Origin: an uncultured Paracoccaceae bacterium
GTDB taxonomy: Bacteria > Pseudomonadota > Alphaproteobacteria > Rhodobacterales > Rhodobacteraceae
Direction of reading: 5' to 3'
Assembly: GCA_947503775.1 (NCBI GenBank)
Contig: CANNFE010000002.1
Location: 310,001-374,000 of the forward strand
DNA length: 64,000 nucleotides
In this document: piece after piece, positions 19,696 through 28,067 of the stretch
How positions within the stretch are numbered: position 1 is the stretch's first letter
How the letters are laid out: every line of letters starts with the position of its first letter
Program-made: the position numbers and the translations under genes
The notes under the pieces: model-generated
Told to the model about the DNA's origin: nothing
Databases searched by the model: none
The model's input: only the letters and a program-made list of their open reading frames with translations

Positions 19696-19782
19696 TTGTA
19701 GAAAACGAGAGAAACTGATTGAAAAACGCGATCATGCGAGTCGGTTCGGGACCGGGTCGTCCACGAGATCGCGCAAGGGGAA

Positions 19783-22188
19783 ATGGGACTGGGGACTATG
19801 GCGATTGTAAACGAAGGACGGGACGCGGCGGGCGGCAGATCGACATCCTATGATGTGGATGTCGGCGATATCATCTATGGCGAACTGAGCTCTGAAATCC
19901 CGGGCGGCGACACGGATTGGTACGAGGTCCGGCTTGAGGAAGGCGAGACCTATGTCTTTCAGGGCTATGGTCGCGGCGGTTCCATCGATGGCCTCTCCGA
20001 TCCGACGCTCGCGCTTTACGACAGCAATGGCAATCGCGTGGCGTTCAACGATGACGTTGGCGGAGATAACCGGTTCTCGCAAATATCCTACACGGCGAAC
20101 CGGGACGGCACCTTTTATGTCGCTATTGACGGCTATTCGTCTTCGGACGATGGCGAATATGGTATTCAGATTGCGACGGATGTTTTTACGCCCGAGCAGG
20201 CCGGGATCCAGCTTTCGGATTTTGGCTGGGGCATCCCGACCCAGATTGCGTTCGAGCCAGGTGCAGATGGCGTTATCACAGTCAATCTGAATGGCTTGAC
20301 CGCCGACGGGAAACAGCTTGCCCGTTGGGCACTTGATGCCTGGGAAGACGTCATCGATGTCGATTTTCGTGAAGTTTCTGGAAGTGCCGATATCACGTTC
20401 GACGATAATCAGTCAGGTGCCTTTGCCGGGCCGAGCAGCTTCAATCCGGTCACGGGTGAAATCAATACCTCGACTGTCAATGTCGGTACGTCCTGGATCA
20501 ATAATTATGGCACGACGATCGGAAGCTATTCCTTTCTGACTTATATCCATGAGATCGGTCACGCGCTGGGTCTTGGCCATGCGGGTGAGTATAACGGCAC
20601 AGCCAGTTATCCGAGAGACGCGACCTTCCTCAACGACAGCCATCAGCTGACGGTGATGTCCTATTTCGGCGTGCGCGAGAACACCTTTATCGATGCCAGC
20701 GACGCTTTGCCGATTACGCTGATGATCGCCGATTTCGAGGCGGCGAAGAACCTTTACGGAGACTCCTCTGCCTATTCCGGGAACACGACCTGGGGTGCAG
20801 GCTCGAACGTGGGCGGGTATCTGGGACAGATCTCCTCCTACGTGTTCGATGGCGTGCGCCGGGACGGAGATGTCTGGGGTGGCCAGTCCTTTATGCTGAC
20901 GATCAATGACACCGGGGGCTATGACAAACTCGCCCTGCAGACGGTGAATTTCGATCAGCGGATCGACATGCGGCCCGGGGCGATTTCCGATATGAACGGC
21001 CGGGTCGGAAACCTGATCCTGACGCTCGATACGGTCATCGAGGAGGTACGGACCGGGGGCGGTGACGACGAGATCACCGGAAATGGGGCGAACAACCGCA
21101 TCGTGGCCGGTGGCGGCGATGACGTGGTGAATGGCGGTGGCGGCACGGATACGGCTGTCATCGACGCTCTGCTCGAAGATCTGACCGTGACCGTCGATGG
21201 CGATGTCGTGACGATCGTCTCGGCGCTAGGGCGCGACACGTATCGCAGTATCGAGCGGTTCGAATTGCAGGACGGGGTCTTCACTCTGGACGAGCTTTTG
21301 AGCGGCGGATTCCTTCCCGGGGCGAGCACCGGAGATGACCGGCTGATCGGAAGCTGGGAAGAAGACCGGATCAGAGGCCTTGAGGGCAACGACTTCATCG
21401 ACGCCTTGCAGGGCAATGACGAAGTTTACGGCAATGAAGGCAGTGACCGGATCTGGGGTGGCGCCGGGAACGACCGGATCTGGGGCGGCGATGACGATGA
21501 CCGGATCTATGGCGGCTTTGGACAAGACGACATCAAGGGCAATGCGGGCGAAGACCGCATCTTCGGCGGGGAGAATAACGATATTCTCCACGGCGGAAAC
21601 GACAACGACATCGTCGAAGGCGGACGCGGCAACGACACGATCTCGGGCGGCGAAGGGGCAGATGCGCTTTATGGCGGATCGGGTCTGGATACGATCAATG
21701 GCAATAACGGCGATGACCGGATCTGGGCCGGTGATGGCGGCGATACGGTCAATGGCGGCGATGGGTCCGACAGGATCAATGGCGGTGCCGGTGCCGATAC
21801 GCTCAATGGCGGTCGCCAGAACGACAGCCTGTTTGGAGGCGTCGGAAATGACGTCATCAACGGGGGCGACGGGAACGATATCCTGAACGGCGAAAGCGGC
21901 TTTGATCGGCTCAGCGGTGATGCCGGGAACGATACCATGACCGGCGGGACCGGCCCGGATGTCTTTGTCTTCCAGAGCCTTCGAAGCGGCGAGGTCGACA
22001 CGATCACCGATTTCCGTACCGGGATCGATGATATCGAGATCGGCCCTGCGAACAGCTTCAGCGATCTGACGATCACAGATGTCACGATCGGCGGCGTCGA
22101 TGGGGCAGCGGTGGACGTGAACGGCCATCGCATCTTCGTTGAGAATGTAGAGGCGTCGGATCTGACCGCGGGTGATTTTATCCTGTGA
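19783..22188 (+). CDS. Secreted M10-type zinc metalloprotease with PPC domain and RTX repeats (serralysin-like)
   Basis: Extracellular protease, 801 aa, without a Sec signal peptide, as expected for type I secretion. Residues of about 20-130 form a pre-peptidase C-terminal domain (DTDWYEVRLEEGETYVF, YVAIDGYSS). The catalytic site HEIGHALGLGH spans 256-266, followed by the Met-turn MSYFG. RTX nonapeptides (GGxGxDxxx) occur from about 423 and densely from 516 to 726; they bind calcium. The C-terminus has the serralysin-style DVFVFQSLRSGEVDTITDFRTG targeting segment. The start is the ATG just after AAGGGGAA; an ATG 15 bp later is possible. No type I exporter gene is in the window. Confidence 0.92.
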   Translation: MGLGTMAIVNEGRDAAGGRSTSYDVDVGDIIYGELSSEIPGGDTDWYEVRLEEGETYVFQGYGRGGSIDGLSDPTLALYDSNGNRVAFNDDVGGDNRFSQISYTANRDGTFYVAIDGYSSSDDGEYGIQIATDVFTPEQAGIQLSDFGWGIPTQIAFEPGADGVITVNLNGLTADGKQLARWALDAWEDVIDVDFREVSGSADITFDDNQSGAFAGPSSFNPVTGEINTSTVNVGTSWINNYGTTIGSYSFLTYIHEIGHALGLGHAGEYNGTASYPRDATFLNDSHQLTVMSYFGVRENTFIDASDALPITLMIADFEAAKNLYGDSSAYSGNTTWGAGSNVGGYLGQISSYVFDGVRRDGDVWGGQSFMLTINDTGGYDKLALQTVNFDQRIDMRPGAISDMNGRVGNLILTLDTVIEEVRTGGGDDEITGNGANNRIVAGGGDDVVNGGGGTDTAVIDALLEDLTVTVDGDVVTIVSALGRDTYRSIERFELQDGVFTLDELLSGGFLPGASTGDDRLIGSWEEDRIRGLEGNDFIDALQGNDEVYGNEGSDRIWGGAGNDRIWGGDDDDRIYGGFGQDDIKGNAGEDRIFGGENNDILHGGNDNDIVEGGRGNDTISGGEGADALYGGSGLDTINGNNGDDRIWAGDGGDTVNGGDGSDRINGGAGADTLNGGRQNDSLFGGVGNDVINGGDGNDILNGESGFDRLSGDAGNDTMTGGTGPDVFVFQSLRSGEVDTITDFRTGIDDIEIGPANSFSDLTITDVTIGGVDGAAVDVNGHRIFVENVEASDLTAGDFIL

Positions 22189-22863
22189 TCAGTTGATCTG
22201 CTGAGTGGCTTTCTTCATCGCCTCTTCGTGATGACGGATGCCCTCGTTGACGTCTGTGAAATAGGTCAGCTTGCCGTCTTCGATGACGGCGGCATGCTGG
22301 CAGAGCCGCTTGATCTGGCCAAGGCCGTGCGAGACGACGATCGCGCCGCTGCGTTCCATCCGGTCGAAAAAGACCTGCTCGCTTTTTTCGCGGAAGGATG
22401 CATCGCCGACGGCGGTGACTTCATCCACGAGATAGGTGTCGAAATCGATGCCCATGGACACGCCGAAGGCCAGTCGCGCTTTCATGCCGGAGGAATAGCT
22501 GCGGACCGGCAGGTGGAAATGCTGGCCCAGCTCTGCGAAGTCGCGCACCGCTTCGACCAGACCGTCGGTATCGACGCCGTAGACGCGGGCGATGAAGCGC
22601 ACGTTCTGCGCGCCGGTCAGCTCTCCGTGAAAGCTGCCGGCAAAGCCGACGGGCCAGGAGATCTGCCCGGTCGTGGTGACGCGGCCGCTATCGGGGCGCA
22701 TGGTGCCTGCGATCATCCGCAAAAGGGACGACTTGCCGGCGCCATTGCGGCCCAGAAGGCCGACGACCGTGCGCGAGGGAAAGACGGCGTTGATGTTGTC
22801 CGCGACAGTCTTGCGCCTGCCGTTCAGCACATAGGTCTTCGTCAGGTTTTCGAGGCGGACCAT
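22189..22863 (-). CDS. kpsT: Capsule polysaccharide export ABC transporter, ATP-binding protein
   Basis: ATPase of a group-2-type capsule exporter, 224 aa, the usual short KpsT/BexA length. Walker A GRNGAGKSS is at residues 38-46, followed by FAGSFHGELTGAQNV, the signature YSSGMKARLAFG, Walker B TYLVDEV and the switch His in VVSHGL. It starts 16 bp after the KpsE-like gene on the same strand. It should energise the permease encoded on the opposite strand at 24262. The gene is tail-to-tail with the protease, the stop codons being adjacent with no visible terminator. Confidence 0.9.
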   Translation of the reverse strand: MVRLENLTKTYVLNGRRKTVADNINAVFPSRTVVGLLGRNGAGKSSLLRMIAGTMRPDSGRVTTTGQISWPVGFAGSFHGELTGAQNVRFIARVYGVDTDGLVEAVRDFAELGQHFHLPVRSYSSGMKARLAFGVSMGIDFDTYLVDEVTAVGDASFREKSEQVFFDRMERSGAIVVSHGLGQIKRLCQHAAVIEDGKLTYFTDVNEGIRHHEEAMKKATQQIN

Positions 22864-22879
22864 GGCGGCGCGGCCTCCG

Positions 22880-24184
22880 TCACTTTCTGTCGCGGAGCGA
22901 GTAGAAGACCAGCGTGAGGATGGCCCAGCCCATGAAAAGGGCGCCAGTGATTAGCGCCAAAATCAGGAAACGCTGCGGATATTGCGAGCTCTCGGCCCGG
23001 GTCGGTCCGATATAGCTGGCCAGATAGCGGGATGTCCGAACCGCCTCGGCGCGGGCTGCGTCATAGGCGGCAGAGGCGGACAGCCAGCTGGCTTGCGCGA
23101 ATTCCTTGTCGACGGCCAGCGCTTCGTATTCGCCTAGAAGCTCGGAATAGGCGTTATCAAGCTCGTTGTCGGATTCCACCAGCCGCCGCTTTTCCGCTTC
23201 GATCCGGTCGCTGATGGCATCGATCCGCCGTTCGAGGCTTTGGATCCGCGGGTCGGTGCTGTTGGTCGTGGTCAAAAGCAGGTCGAGCTCGATCTGGGTC
23301 GTGACAAGCTGTGTCTGAAGCGTGTTAAGGACGGTCATCTGCCCGACGACATCCGCCTGGGGATCGACGATCTGGGTGCGGGTCTGGAACTGGGTGAAGA
23401 CCTGGCGCGCTTCCTTGAGCCGGTCGCTGGCGCGCTCCAGATCTTCTGCGGCGTAGCGCGTGGCGTCGTCGCGGGCGATCGCGGACATCTCGTTGATCAT
23501 GCGGCTGCTCTCGTCGAAGATCGCGGTTGCGATCGCGGTGGCGTCCTCGGGCGAAAAGGCGTGGACGCGGATCTCGATCAGGCCGCTGGAGCTGTCGTAG
23601 AACACCTTGACCATGCGCTGCCAGTAATCGGTCATATCCTCGATCTTGGCCCCGTCGGCGAGGCTGAAGACCGGATCTTCCTCGAGGACGTATTTCGCGT
23701 TCAGGTCGAGTTTGTCATCGATCAGACGGACCATTTCCTGGCTTTGGATGAACTCGAAGAGGATGTCCGTATCCGAGGAGGACGAACTGCCGGAAAGCTC
23801 TGTTATACCGCCCAGAAGCTCTACCGCCGATGGCATATCCTCTTTTTGAACGGCAAATCCGACGGTGGAGGCGTATTGCTCCTTGGCGATCTCGAAGAGG
23901 TAGTAGGCCGCCCCTGCAATCGGCAGCAGGACAAGCAGAAGAAAAGAGATGACGGCGCCGTAATGCCGCCGTTTCATCGAGGCGCGGGGCGCCAGTTTCT
24001 GCGTCGGCTCAGCCGGAGGCGCAGGCGGGATCGCCTTGAGCGCCGGTTCCTCGAGGGCCTGCAACGCTTTTGGCGGATTGCCGACTTCGACGGCGGCGAT
24101 CCGCCGCGCTGTGCGCTCTGCCGGCTCGCCGGAGCCCTGATCGCCGGGCGATTGTGATCTCTGCTCTTTCAACTTCGGACCCAT
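22880..24184 (-). CDS. kpsE: Capsule polysaccharide export inner-membrane protein (KpsE/BexC family)
   Basis: Polysaccharide co-polymerase-type protein, 434 aa. A hydrophilic Pro/Ala-rich N-terminus of about 70 residues precedes TM1 (GAVISFLLLVLLPIAGAAYY). A large periplasmic region with long coiled coil follows (about 230-370), then a C-terminal TM helix (FLILALITGALFMGWAILTL), giving the two-TM layout of KpsE/BexC. It links the ABC exporter to an outer-membrane channel of KpsD/BexD type, which is not in the window. It is the first gene of kpsE-kpsT and divergent from kpsM across 77 bp. Confidence 0.9.
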   Translation of the reverse strand: MGPKLKEQRSQSPGDQGSGEPAERTARRIAAVEVGNPPKALQALEEPALKAIPPAPPAEPTQKLAPRASMKRRHYGAVISFLLLVLLPIAGAAYYLFEIAKEQYASTVGFAVQKEDMPSAVELLGGITELSGSSSSSDTDILFEFIQSQEMVRLIDDKLDLNAKYVLEEDPVFSLADGAKIEDMTDYWQRMVKVFYDSSSGLIEIRVHAFSPEDATAIATAIFDESSRMINEMSAIARDDATRYAAEDLERASDRLKEARQVFTQFQTRTQIVDPQADVVGQMTVLNTLQTQLVTTQIELDLLLTTTNSTDPRIQSLERRIDAISDRIEAEKRRLVESDNELDNAYSELLGEYEALAVDKEFAQASWLSASAAYDAARAEAVRTSRYLASYIGPTRAESSQYPQRFLILALITGALFMGWAILTLVFYSLRDRK

Positions 24185-24203
24185 CGCTTATGCTGTTTGC
24201 GCC

Positions 24204-24220
24204 TGCTAGACGGTATAGCA
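24204..24220. promoter_or_regulatory. Short inverted repeat in the kpsE/kpsM divergent promoter region
   Basis: TGCTA and TAGCA arms are separated by 7 bp inside the 77-bp space from which kpsE-kpsT and kpsM diverge. A shared operator here would co-regulate both halves of the exporter. Arms of five bases may be chance. Confidence 0.25.
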
Positions 24221-24261
24221 CCTGCCTATCAAAGGCTGAACGGAAAGACCAACCGCCTCAG

Positions 24262-25068
24262 ATGACGAGTATGCCCCGCTCCCGAGCCGTCCCGCGTTCG
24301 TCCTGGCCTGTCAAGTCCGGTCGCACAATCCTGGCATTGATGCTGCGCGAGATGTCGACCACCTACGGTCGGTCATCGCTGGGCTATCTTTGGACCATCC
24401 TCGAGCCGGTCGGCGGCATCATGTTGATGACGTTCATTTTTTCGCTGGCCTTCCGGTCGCCGCCGATGGGTACGAACTTTGCCCTTTTCTATGCGTCAGG
24501 GATGCTGCCCTATCTGATGTATATGGACATGAGCAACAAGACGGCGGCCGCGATCCGGTATTCCAAGCCGCTGCTCTTTTATCCCGGCGTAACGTTCATA
24601 GACGCCCTGCTCGCCCGGTTTCTGCTGACCGCGCTGACACAGATCGCCGTCTTCGTCATCGTGCTGACGAGCATTATCCTCTGGTTCGATCTGCCATCGA
24701 TCCTTGACTATCCGGCCATCGCCACCGGTCTTGCCATGGCGCTGTTCCTTGGATTGGGGATCGGGACGCTCAATTGTTATCTTTTTTCCATGTCGCCGAT
24801 GTGGGAAAGGAGCTGGGGCATCCTGAACAGACCGCTTTTCATCATTTCCTGCATCTTCTTTCTGTTCGACACGGTGCCGCAGCCGTTCCGCGATTACCTT
24901 TGGTTCAATCCGCTGATCCATTCGATCGGCGCGGTTCGGCAGGGGATCTATCCGACCTATGCTGGCGATTATGTCTCGGTGCTTTATGTCTTTGGCATCG
25001 GCGTGATCTGCTTTGTTCTAGGGCTCGTTTTCCTGCGCCACAGCTATCGCGATATCACCAATATGTGA
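24262..25068 (+). CDS. kpsM: Capsule polysaccharide export ABC transporter permease
   Basis: ABC-2-type permease, 268 aa, with six hydrophobic spans. Seen: an amphipathic N-terminus with ILALMLREMSTTYGRSSLGY and WTILEPVGGIMLMTF, both typical of KpsM/BexB, and FWFNPLIHSI-like DYLWFNPLIHSIGAVRQG near the C-terminus. The ATG at 24262 was chosen (another is 9 bp later); the frame is open upstream but would run through the start of the divergent kpsE. With KpsT and KpsE it exports a lipid-linked glycan across the inner membrane. Confidence 0.9.
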   Translation: MTSMPRSRAVPRSSWPVKSGRTILALMLREMSTTYGRSSLGYLWTILEPVGGIMLMTFIFSLAFRSPPMGTNFALFYASGMLPYLMYMDMSNKTAAAIRYSKPLLFYPGVTFIDALLARFLLTALTQIAVFVIVLTSIILWFDLPSILDYPAIATGLAMALFLGLGIGTLNCYLFSMSPMWERSWGILNRPLFIISCIFFLFDTVPQPFRDYLWFNPLIHSIGAVRQGIYPTYAGDYVSVLYVFGIGVICFVLGLVFLRHSYRDITNM

Positions 25069-25076
25069 CCGGACGG

Positions 25077-27848
25077 TCAGAAGAGGAAGTCGTCGACGTC
25101 GATCTCGTTCGGGTTGATGTCGCGCAGCTTGATCGTCGTATCGCGGCTGATGATCTCGGTGCCGGATGTGCCTTCGACGGTCGTGCTGCGGATGGTCAGG
25201 CTGTTGAATTTCTCTTCTGCGGTGCCCCCGGGCGCAAGCAGGGAGATCGTGTCGATCCCCGGTTCGAAATCGCGGATCGTGTCGACCTGCTTACCCTCCC
25301 ACGGGACGAAGATGAACGTATCGCGCCCGGTTCCGCCGACGATCGTGTCGTTTCCCTTGCCCGAGCTGATCCGGTCGTCGCCCGATCCGCCGTCGAGGTA
25401 GTCGTCGCCGTCTTCCCCGCTGAGGAAATCGTTGCCGGCTTCGCCATAGACCGTATCGGCGTGATAGCCCGACCCGATCGAATCGTTGCCGTTTCCGCCA
25501 TACATGACGTCAAAGCCGTGTCCCCCGCCGAGCATGTCGTCGCCGTCCCCGCCTTCGACGCGGTCGCTTCCGAAACTACCGGCCATGGTATCGTTGCCCT
25601 CGCCGCCCAGAACGACGTCCTGCCCCGGGCCGCCCGACGTGACATCGTTGCCGTTGCCCGCATAAAGCCAGTCGTCGCCCGGGCCCGCGCCGATCGTGTC
25701 GTTGCCCTCGCCGCCGTAAAGCCGGTCGTTGCCTTCGTCGCCGCCCATATTGTCCCGGCCGTCCCCGCCATAGACGACGTCATCCCCTGAGCCAGCCGAA
25801 ATCGTATCGTTGCCGCCGCCGCCGTCGAGGTGGTCATTGCCCCCTTGGCCCATGATCTGATCCCGGTCATCGCCGCCCAGAAGACGGTCGTCGCCGTCGC
25901 CACCTTGGATCCAGTCACGACCGGCTCCGCCATCGAGGAAGTCGTTGCCGGACGTCCCGTAGAGCTGGTCCCCGCTGTCGGACCCGATGATGTTTTCGAT
26001 TGAGATGAACGTGTCGTCCGAGGCGCCGCGGCTTGCGTTGGACATGTCGTTAAGGTCGATGGTCACGCTGCGGCTGGTGCCTTCGTAGCTGACCGTGTCG
26101 TTGCCTGCCCCGCCCTCGAAGCGGTCGGCCCCGCCGCCGCCGATGAAAAGGTCGTCCCCGTCGCGGCCGCGGAAGATTTCGTTGGCATCGGTGCCGCCGA
26201 AACGGTTGTCTGCGTTGTCGCCTTCGAAGATGCGACCGGCCGGAGGGGCCGGGGCCGGTTCGGTCACCGGATTGGGATCGGTATAGGGCGTCGTCTCGGG
26301 ATCCTCGATCGTGGGGGGCGGATCGATCGGGTCCGGCATTGGCGACCGGTCCTCTTCCGGGGTGACGTCATGGCGGCTTGTCGCAGAGAAGTGTTGCGGG
26401 CCGAAGTCCGAGCGGTCGAGGGATGTGCCATCGGCTGTTTCGACGACGATCTGCTCTCCGCCGAATTCGAGGATGACGCCGCCGGGATGGGGGAGGAAGG
26501 TGATCTGGTTCAAGGTGTAGAATGGCGCGATCATCGACAGATCGATCCGATCCTCGCTAAGGCGGAAGTCGCGGATGATATCGGTTTGCCCGTCGCGGGT
26601 GAAGACGAACGTATCCCGCCCGCCTTGCCCGAAAAGCGTATCGAGCCCGGCTCCGTCGACGACGATGTCATCGCCCGCCCCGAGCGTGGCCGTCCCGCCG
26701 CCGTCATCGAGGGCAAGGATATCGTCGGCGGCCGTGCTTCCTGTCCGGGCCTCTGTGCCGGTCAGGGTGCGCCCCTGTTCGGTCAGATCGATGGAGAATT
26801 GAGAGATCCCCGCCTCGGCTCCGGAGGCTGTGAAGACCTGCAGGCCATCGGGCGTCTCGATGATCTCGACCGCCGAGACGTTCTGAAGCGATGTGCCCGC
26901 ATCATCGGCAATCGTGTCGAGATGCATGAGCTGCCCGTCCGGAAGCATGGTGAAGAGCGACAGGCCGTCATCGCCGCCGCCCGCAACGATATAGGCCTTG
27001 CCGTCCACCTCGACCGCGTCGAGCGCGGTGATCGTACCGAACCGCGTCTCGAGCATGTCCATGACGTGATCGACCGGCGCCATCTGCCCGTCCGGTTCGA
27101 TGCGAAGGACGGTGAGGCTGGACGTGGTCGAGGAGGCGGCGAGGATGAAGCTTTCGCTGCCCAGGGTGATGGGTTCGAGGGCGGTCAGCGCGCCGACGGG
27201 AAGCTGGTTGCCCGCGCCCAGATCCGCGACGCGGGTCAGGCCGCCATCGGTCCCGATCTGGTATCCGGAGAGGCCATGTTCGGTGCCCGAGCCGACATAG
27301 AGAAACGTGCCCGCACCGGTTTCGATCGTCGCCATCGCGGCGATCCCGCTGGAATAGGCGTCGCCCTCGTCGTCCTGATGGCCGCGCGGGATCAGGCTGT
27401 CGCCGCGCTTTTCAAAGACCGAGACGCCCTGTCCGGTGGAGCTGGCGACGTAGACATAGGTGGTGCTGCCGATTTGGGCGGCCACCAGCTCTCCGGCATT
27501 GGTGTGGTCCGCCGTCGCGTCGAGCTGCACATGCAGGGAGGACATCCCCGTTTGCGATCCTGCCCCGGCGGCCAGATCGGCGGCGGCGTCGACAATGGGT
27601 GTCAGGATGCTTTTGTTCGCGCCATCGAGGGTGAGCGCGGTTCGGTCGCCGCCATGGCTGGTGGGGCCGCCTTCCTGAGCGGACAGACCCGTCCCGCTGA
27701 CATCGAGGGTCGTGGAGAGGCCCGCGCCGAAGTCTTCCACCGTCAGATCAGGCCCTCCGGCGCCAGGCCGTTCGATGAGGGTCGCGACAGTCGCGGGCTC
27801 TTGCAGGCCCGGTCCGTCAATCGTTCCGACAAATGAAAATCGTGCCAC
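25077..27848 (-). CDS. Secreted RTX protein with N-terminal beta-propeller-like repeats
   Basis: Large 923-aa protein, probably exported by a type I system; there is no signal peptide. Residues 1-390 contain repeated blade-like units of the pattern LYVGSG...GLSGYQIGTDGGLTRV and YIVAGGGDDGLSLFTMLPDG, like a YVTN/lactonase propeller. A first RTX unit (about 395-460) is followed by a Pro-rich linker (PIDPPPTIEDPETTPYTDP) and then a dense array of GGxGxDxxx nonapeptides from about 550 to 830. The C-terminal DTFIFVPWEGKQVDTIRDFEPG resembles RTX targeting ends. The start is GTG. A role in adhesion or the extracellular matrix is inferred from its position beside capsule genes. Confidence 0.85.
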   Translation of the reverse strand: MARFSFVGTIDGPGLQEPATVATLIERPGAGGPDLTVEDFGAGLSTTLDVSGTGLSAQEGGPTSHGGDRTALTLDGANKSILTPIVDAAADLAAGAGSQTGMSSLHVQLDATADHTNAGELVAAQIGSTTYVYVASSTGQGVSVFEKRGDSLIPRGHQDDEGDAYSSGIAAMATIETGAGTFLYVGSGTEHGLSGYQIGTDGGLTRVADLGAGNQLPVGALTALEPITLGSESFILAASSTTSSLTVLRIEPDGQMAPVDHVMDMLETRFGTITALDAVEVDGKAYIVAGGGDDGLSLFTMLPDGQLMHLDTIADDAGTSLQNVSAVEIIETPDGLQVFTASGAEAGISQFSIDLTEQGRTLTGTEARTGSTAADDILALDDGGGTATLGAGDDIVVDGAGLDTLFGQGGRDTFVFTRDGQTDIIRDFRLSEDRIDLSMIAPFYTLNQITFLPHPGGVILEFGGEQIVVETADGTSLDRSDFGPQHFSATSRHDVTPEEDRSPMPDPIDPPPTIEDPETTPYTDPNPVTEPAPAPPAGRIFEGDNADNRFGGTDANEIFRGRDGDDLFIGGGGADRFEGGAGNDTVSYEGTSRSVTIDLNDMSNASRGASDDTFISIENIIGSDSGDQLYGTSGNDFLDGGAGRDWIQGGDGDDRLLGGDDRDQIMGQGGNDHLDGGGGNDTISAGSGDDVVYGGDGRDNMGGDEGNDRLYGGEGNDTIGAGPGDDWLYAGNGNDVTSGGPGQDVVLGGEGNDTMAGSFGSDRVEGGDGDDMLGGGHGFDVMYGGNGNDSIGSGYHADTVYGEAGNDFLSGEDGDDYLDGGSGDDRISSGKGNDTIVGGTGRDTFIFVPWEGKQVDTIRDFEPGIDTISLLAPGGTAEEKFNSLTIRSTTVEGTSGTEIISRDTTIKLRDINPNEIDVDDFLF

Positions 27849-28067
27849 AATGGCCCCCGCGAGATAAAAGATCGAAGGCTCTTCATATTGGCGCGCGATG
27901 CGGTCGTTCCCGCGCGAAAATGTGGCGGAATGAAGGGCTTTGCCGACAAGTCATCTAAACTTTCATCTGTTTCAGCGGCTCAAGGCCGGGTCTGCGGAAC
28001 GGCCTTTCTCTTTGCCGGCGAGTTGCGATAAGCGGGTCCAAGACCCTCTTTTGAAAGTCATCCCGCC

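Noticed and set aside
21330-21960. Short regularly spaced DNA repeats that could suggest a CRISPR or minisatellite
   Set aside because: They are the coding sequence of GGxGxDxxx RTX nonapeptides, in frame, and vary at the third codon position.
25066-25079. TGACCGGACGGTCA palindrome as a terminator between kpsM and the RTX gene
   Set aside because: With only a 2-bp centre it cannot form a usable hairpin loop with a full stem, and no T-run follows.
26370-27836. 488-residue plus-strand frame opposite the propeller/RTX gene
   Set aside because: Composition and lack of a start context mark it as an antisense shadow; the minus-strand gene has clear RTX repeats.
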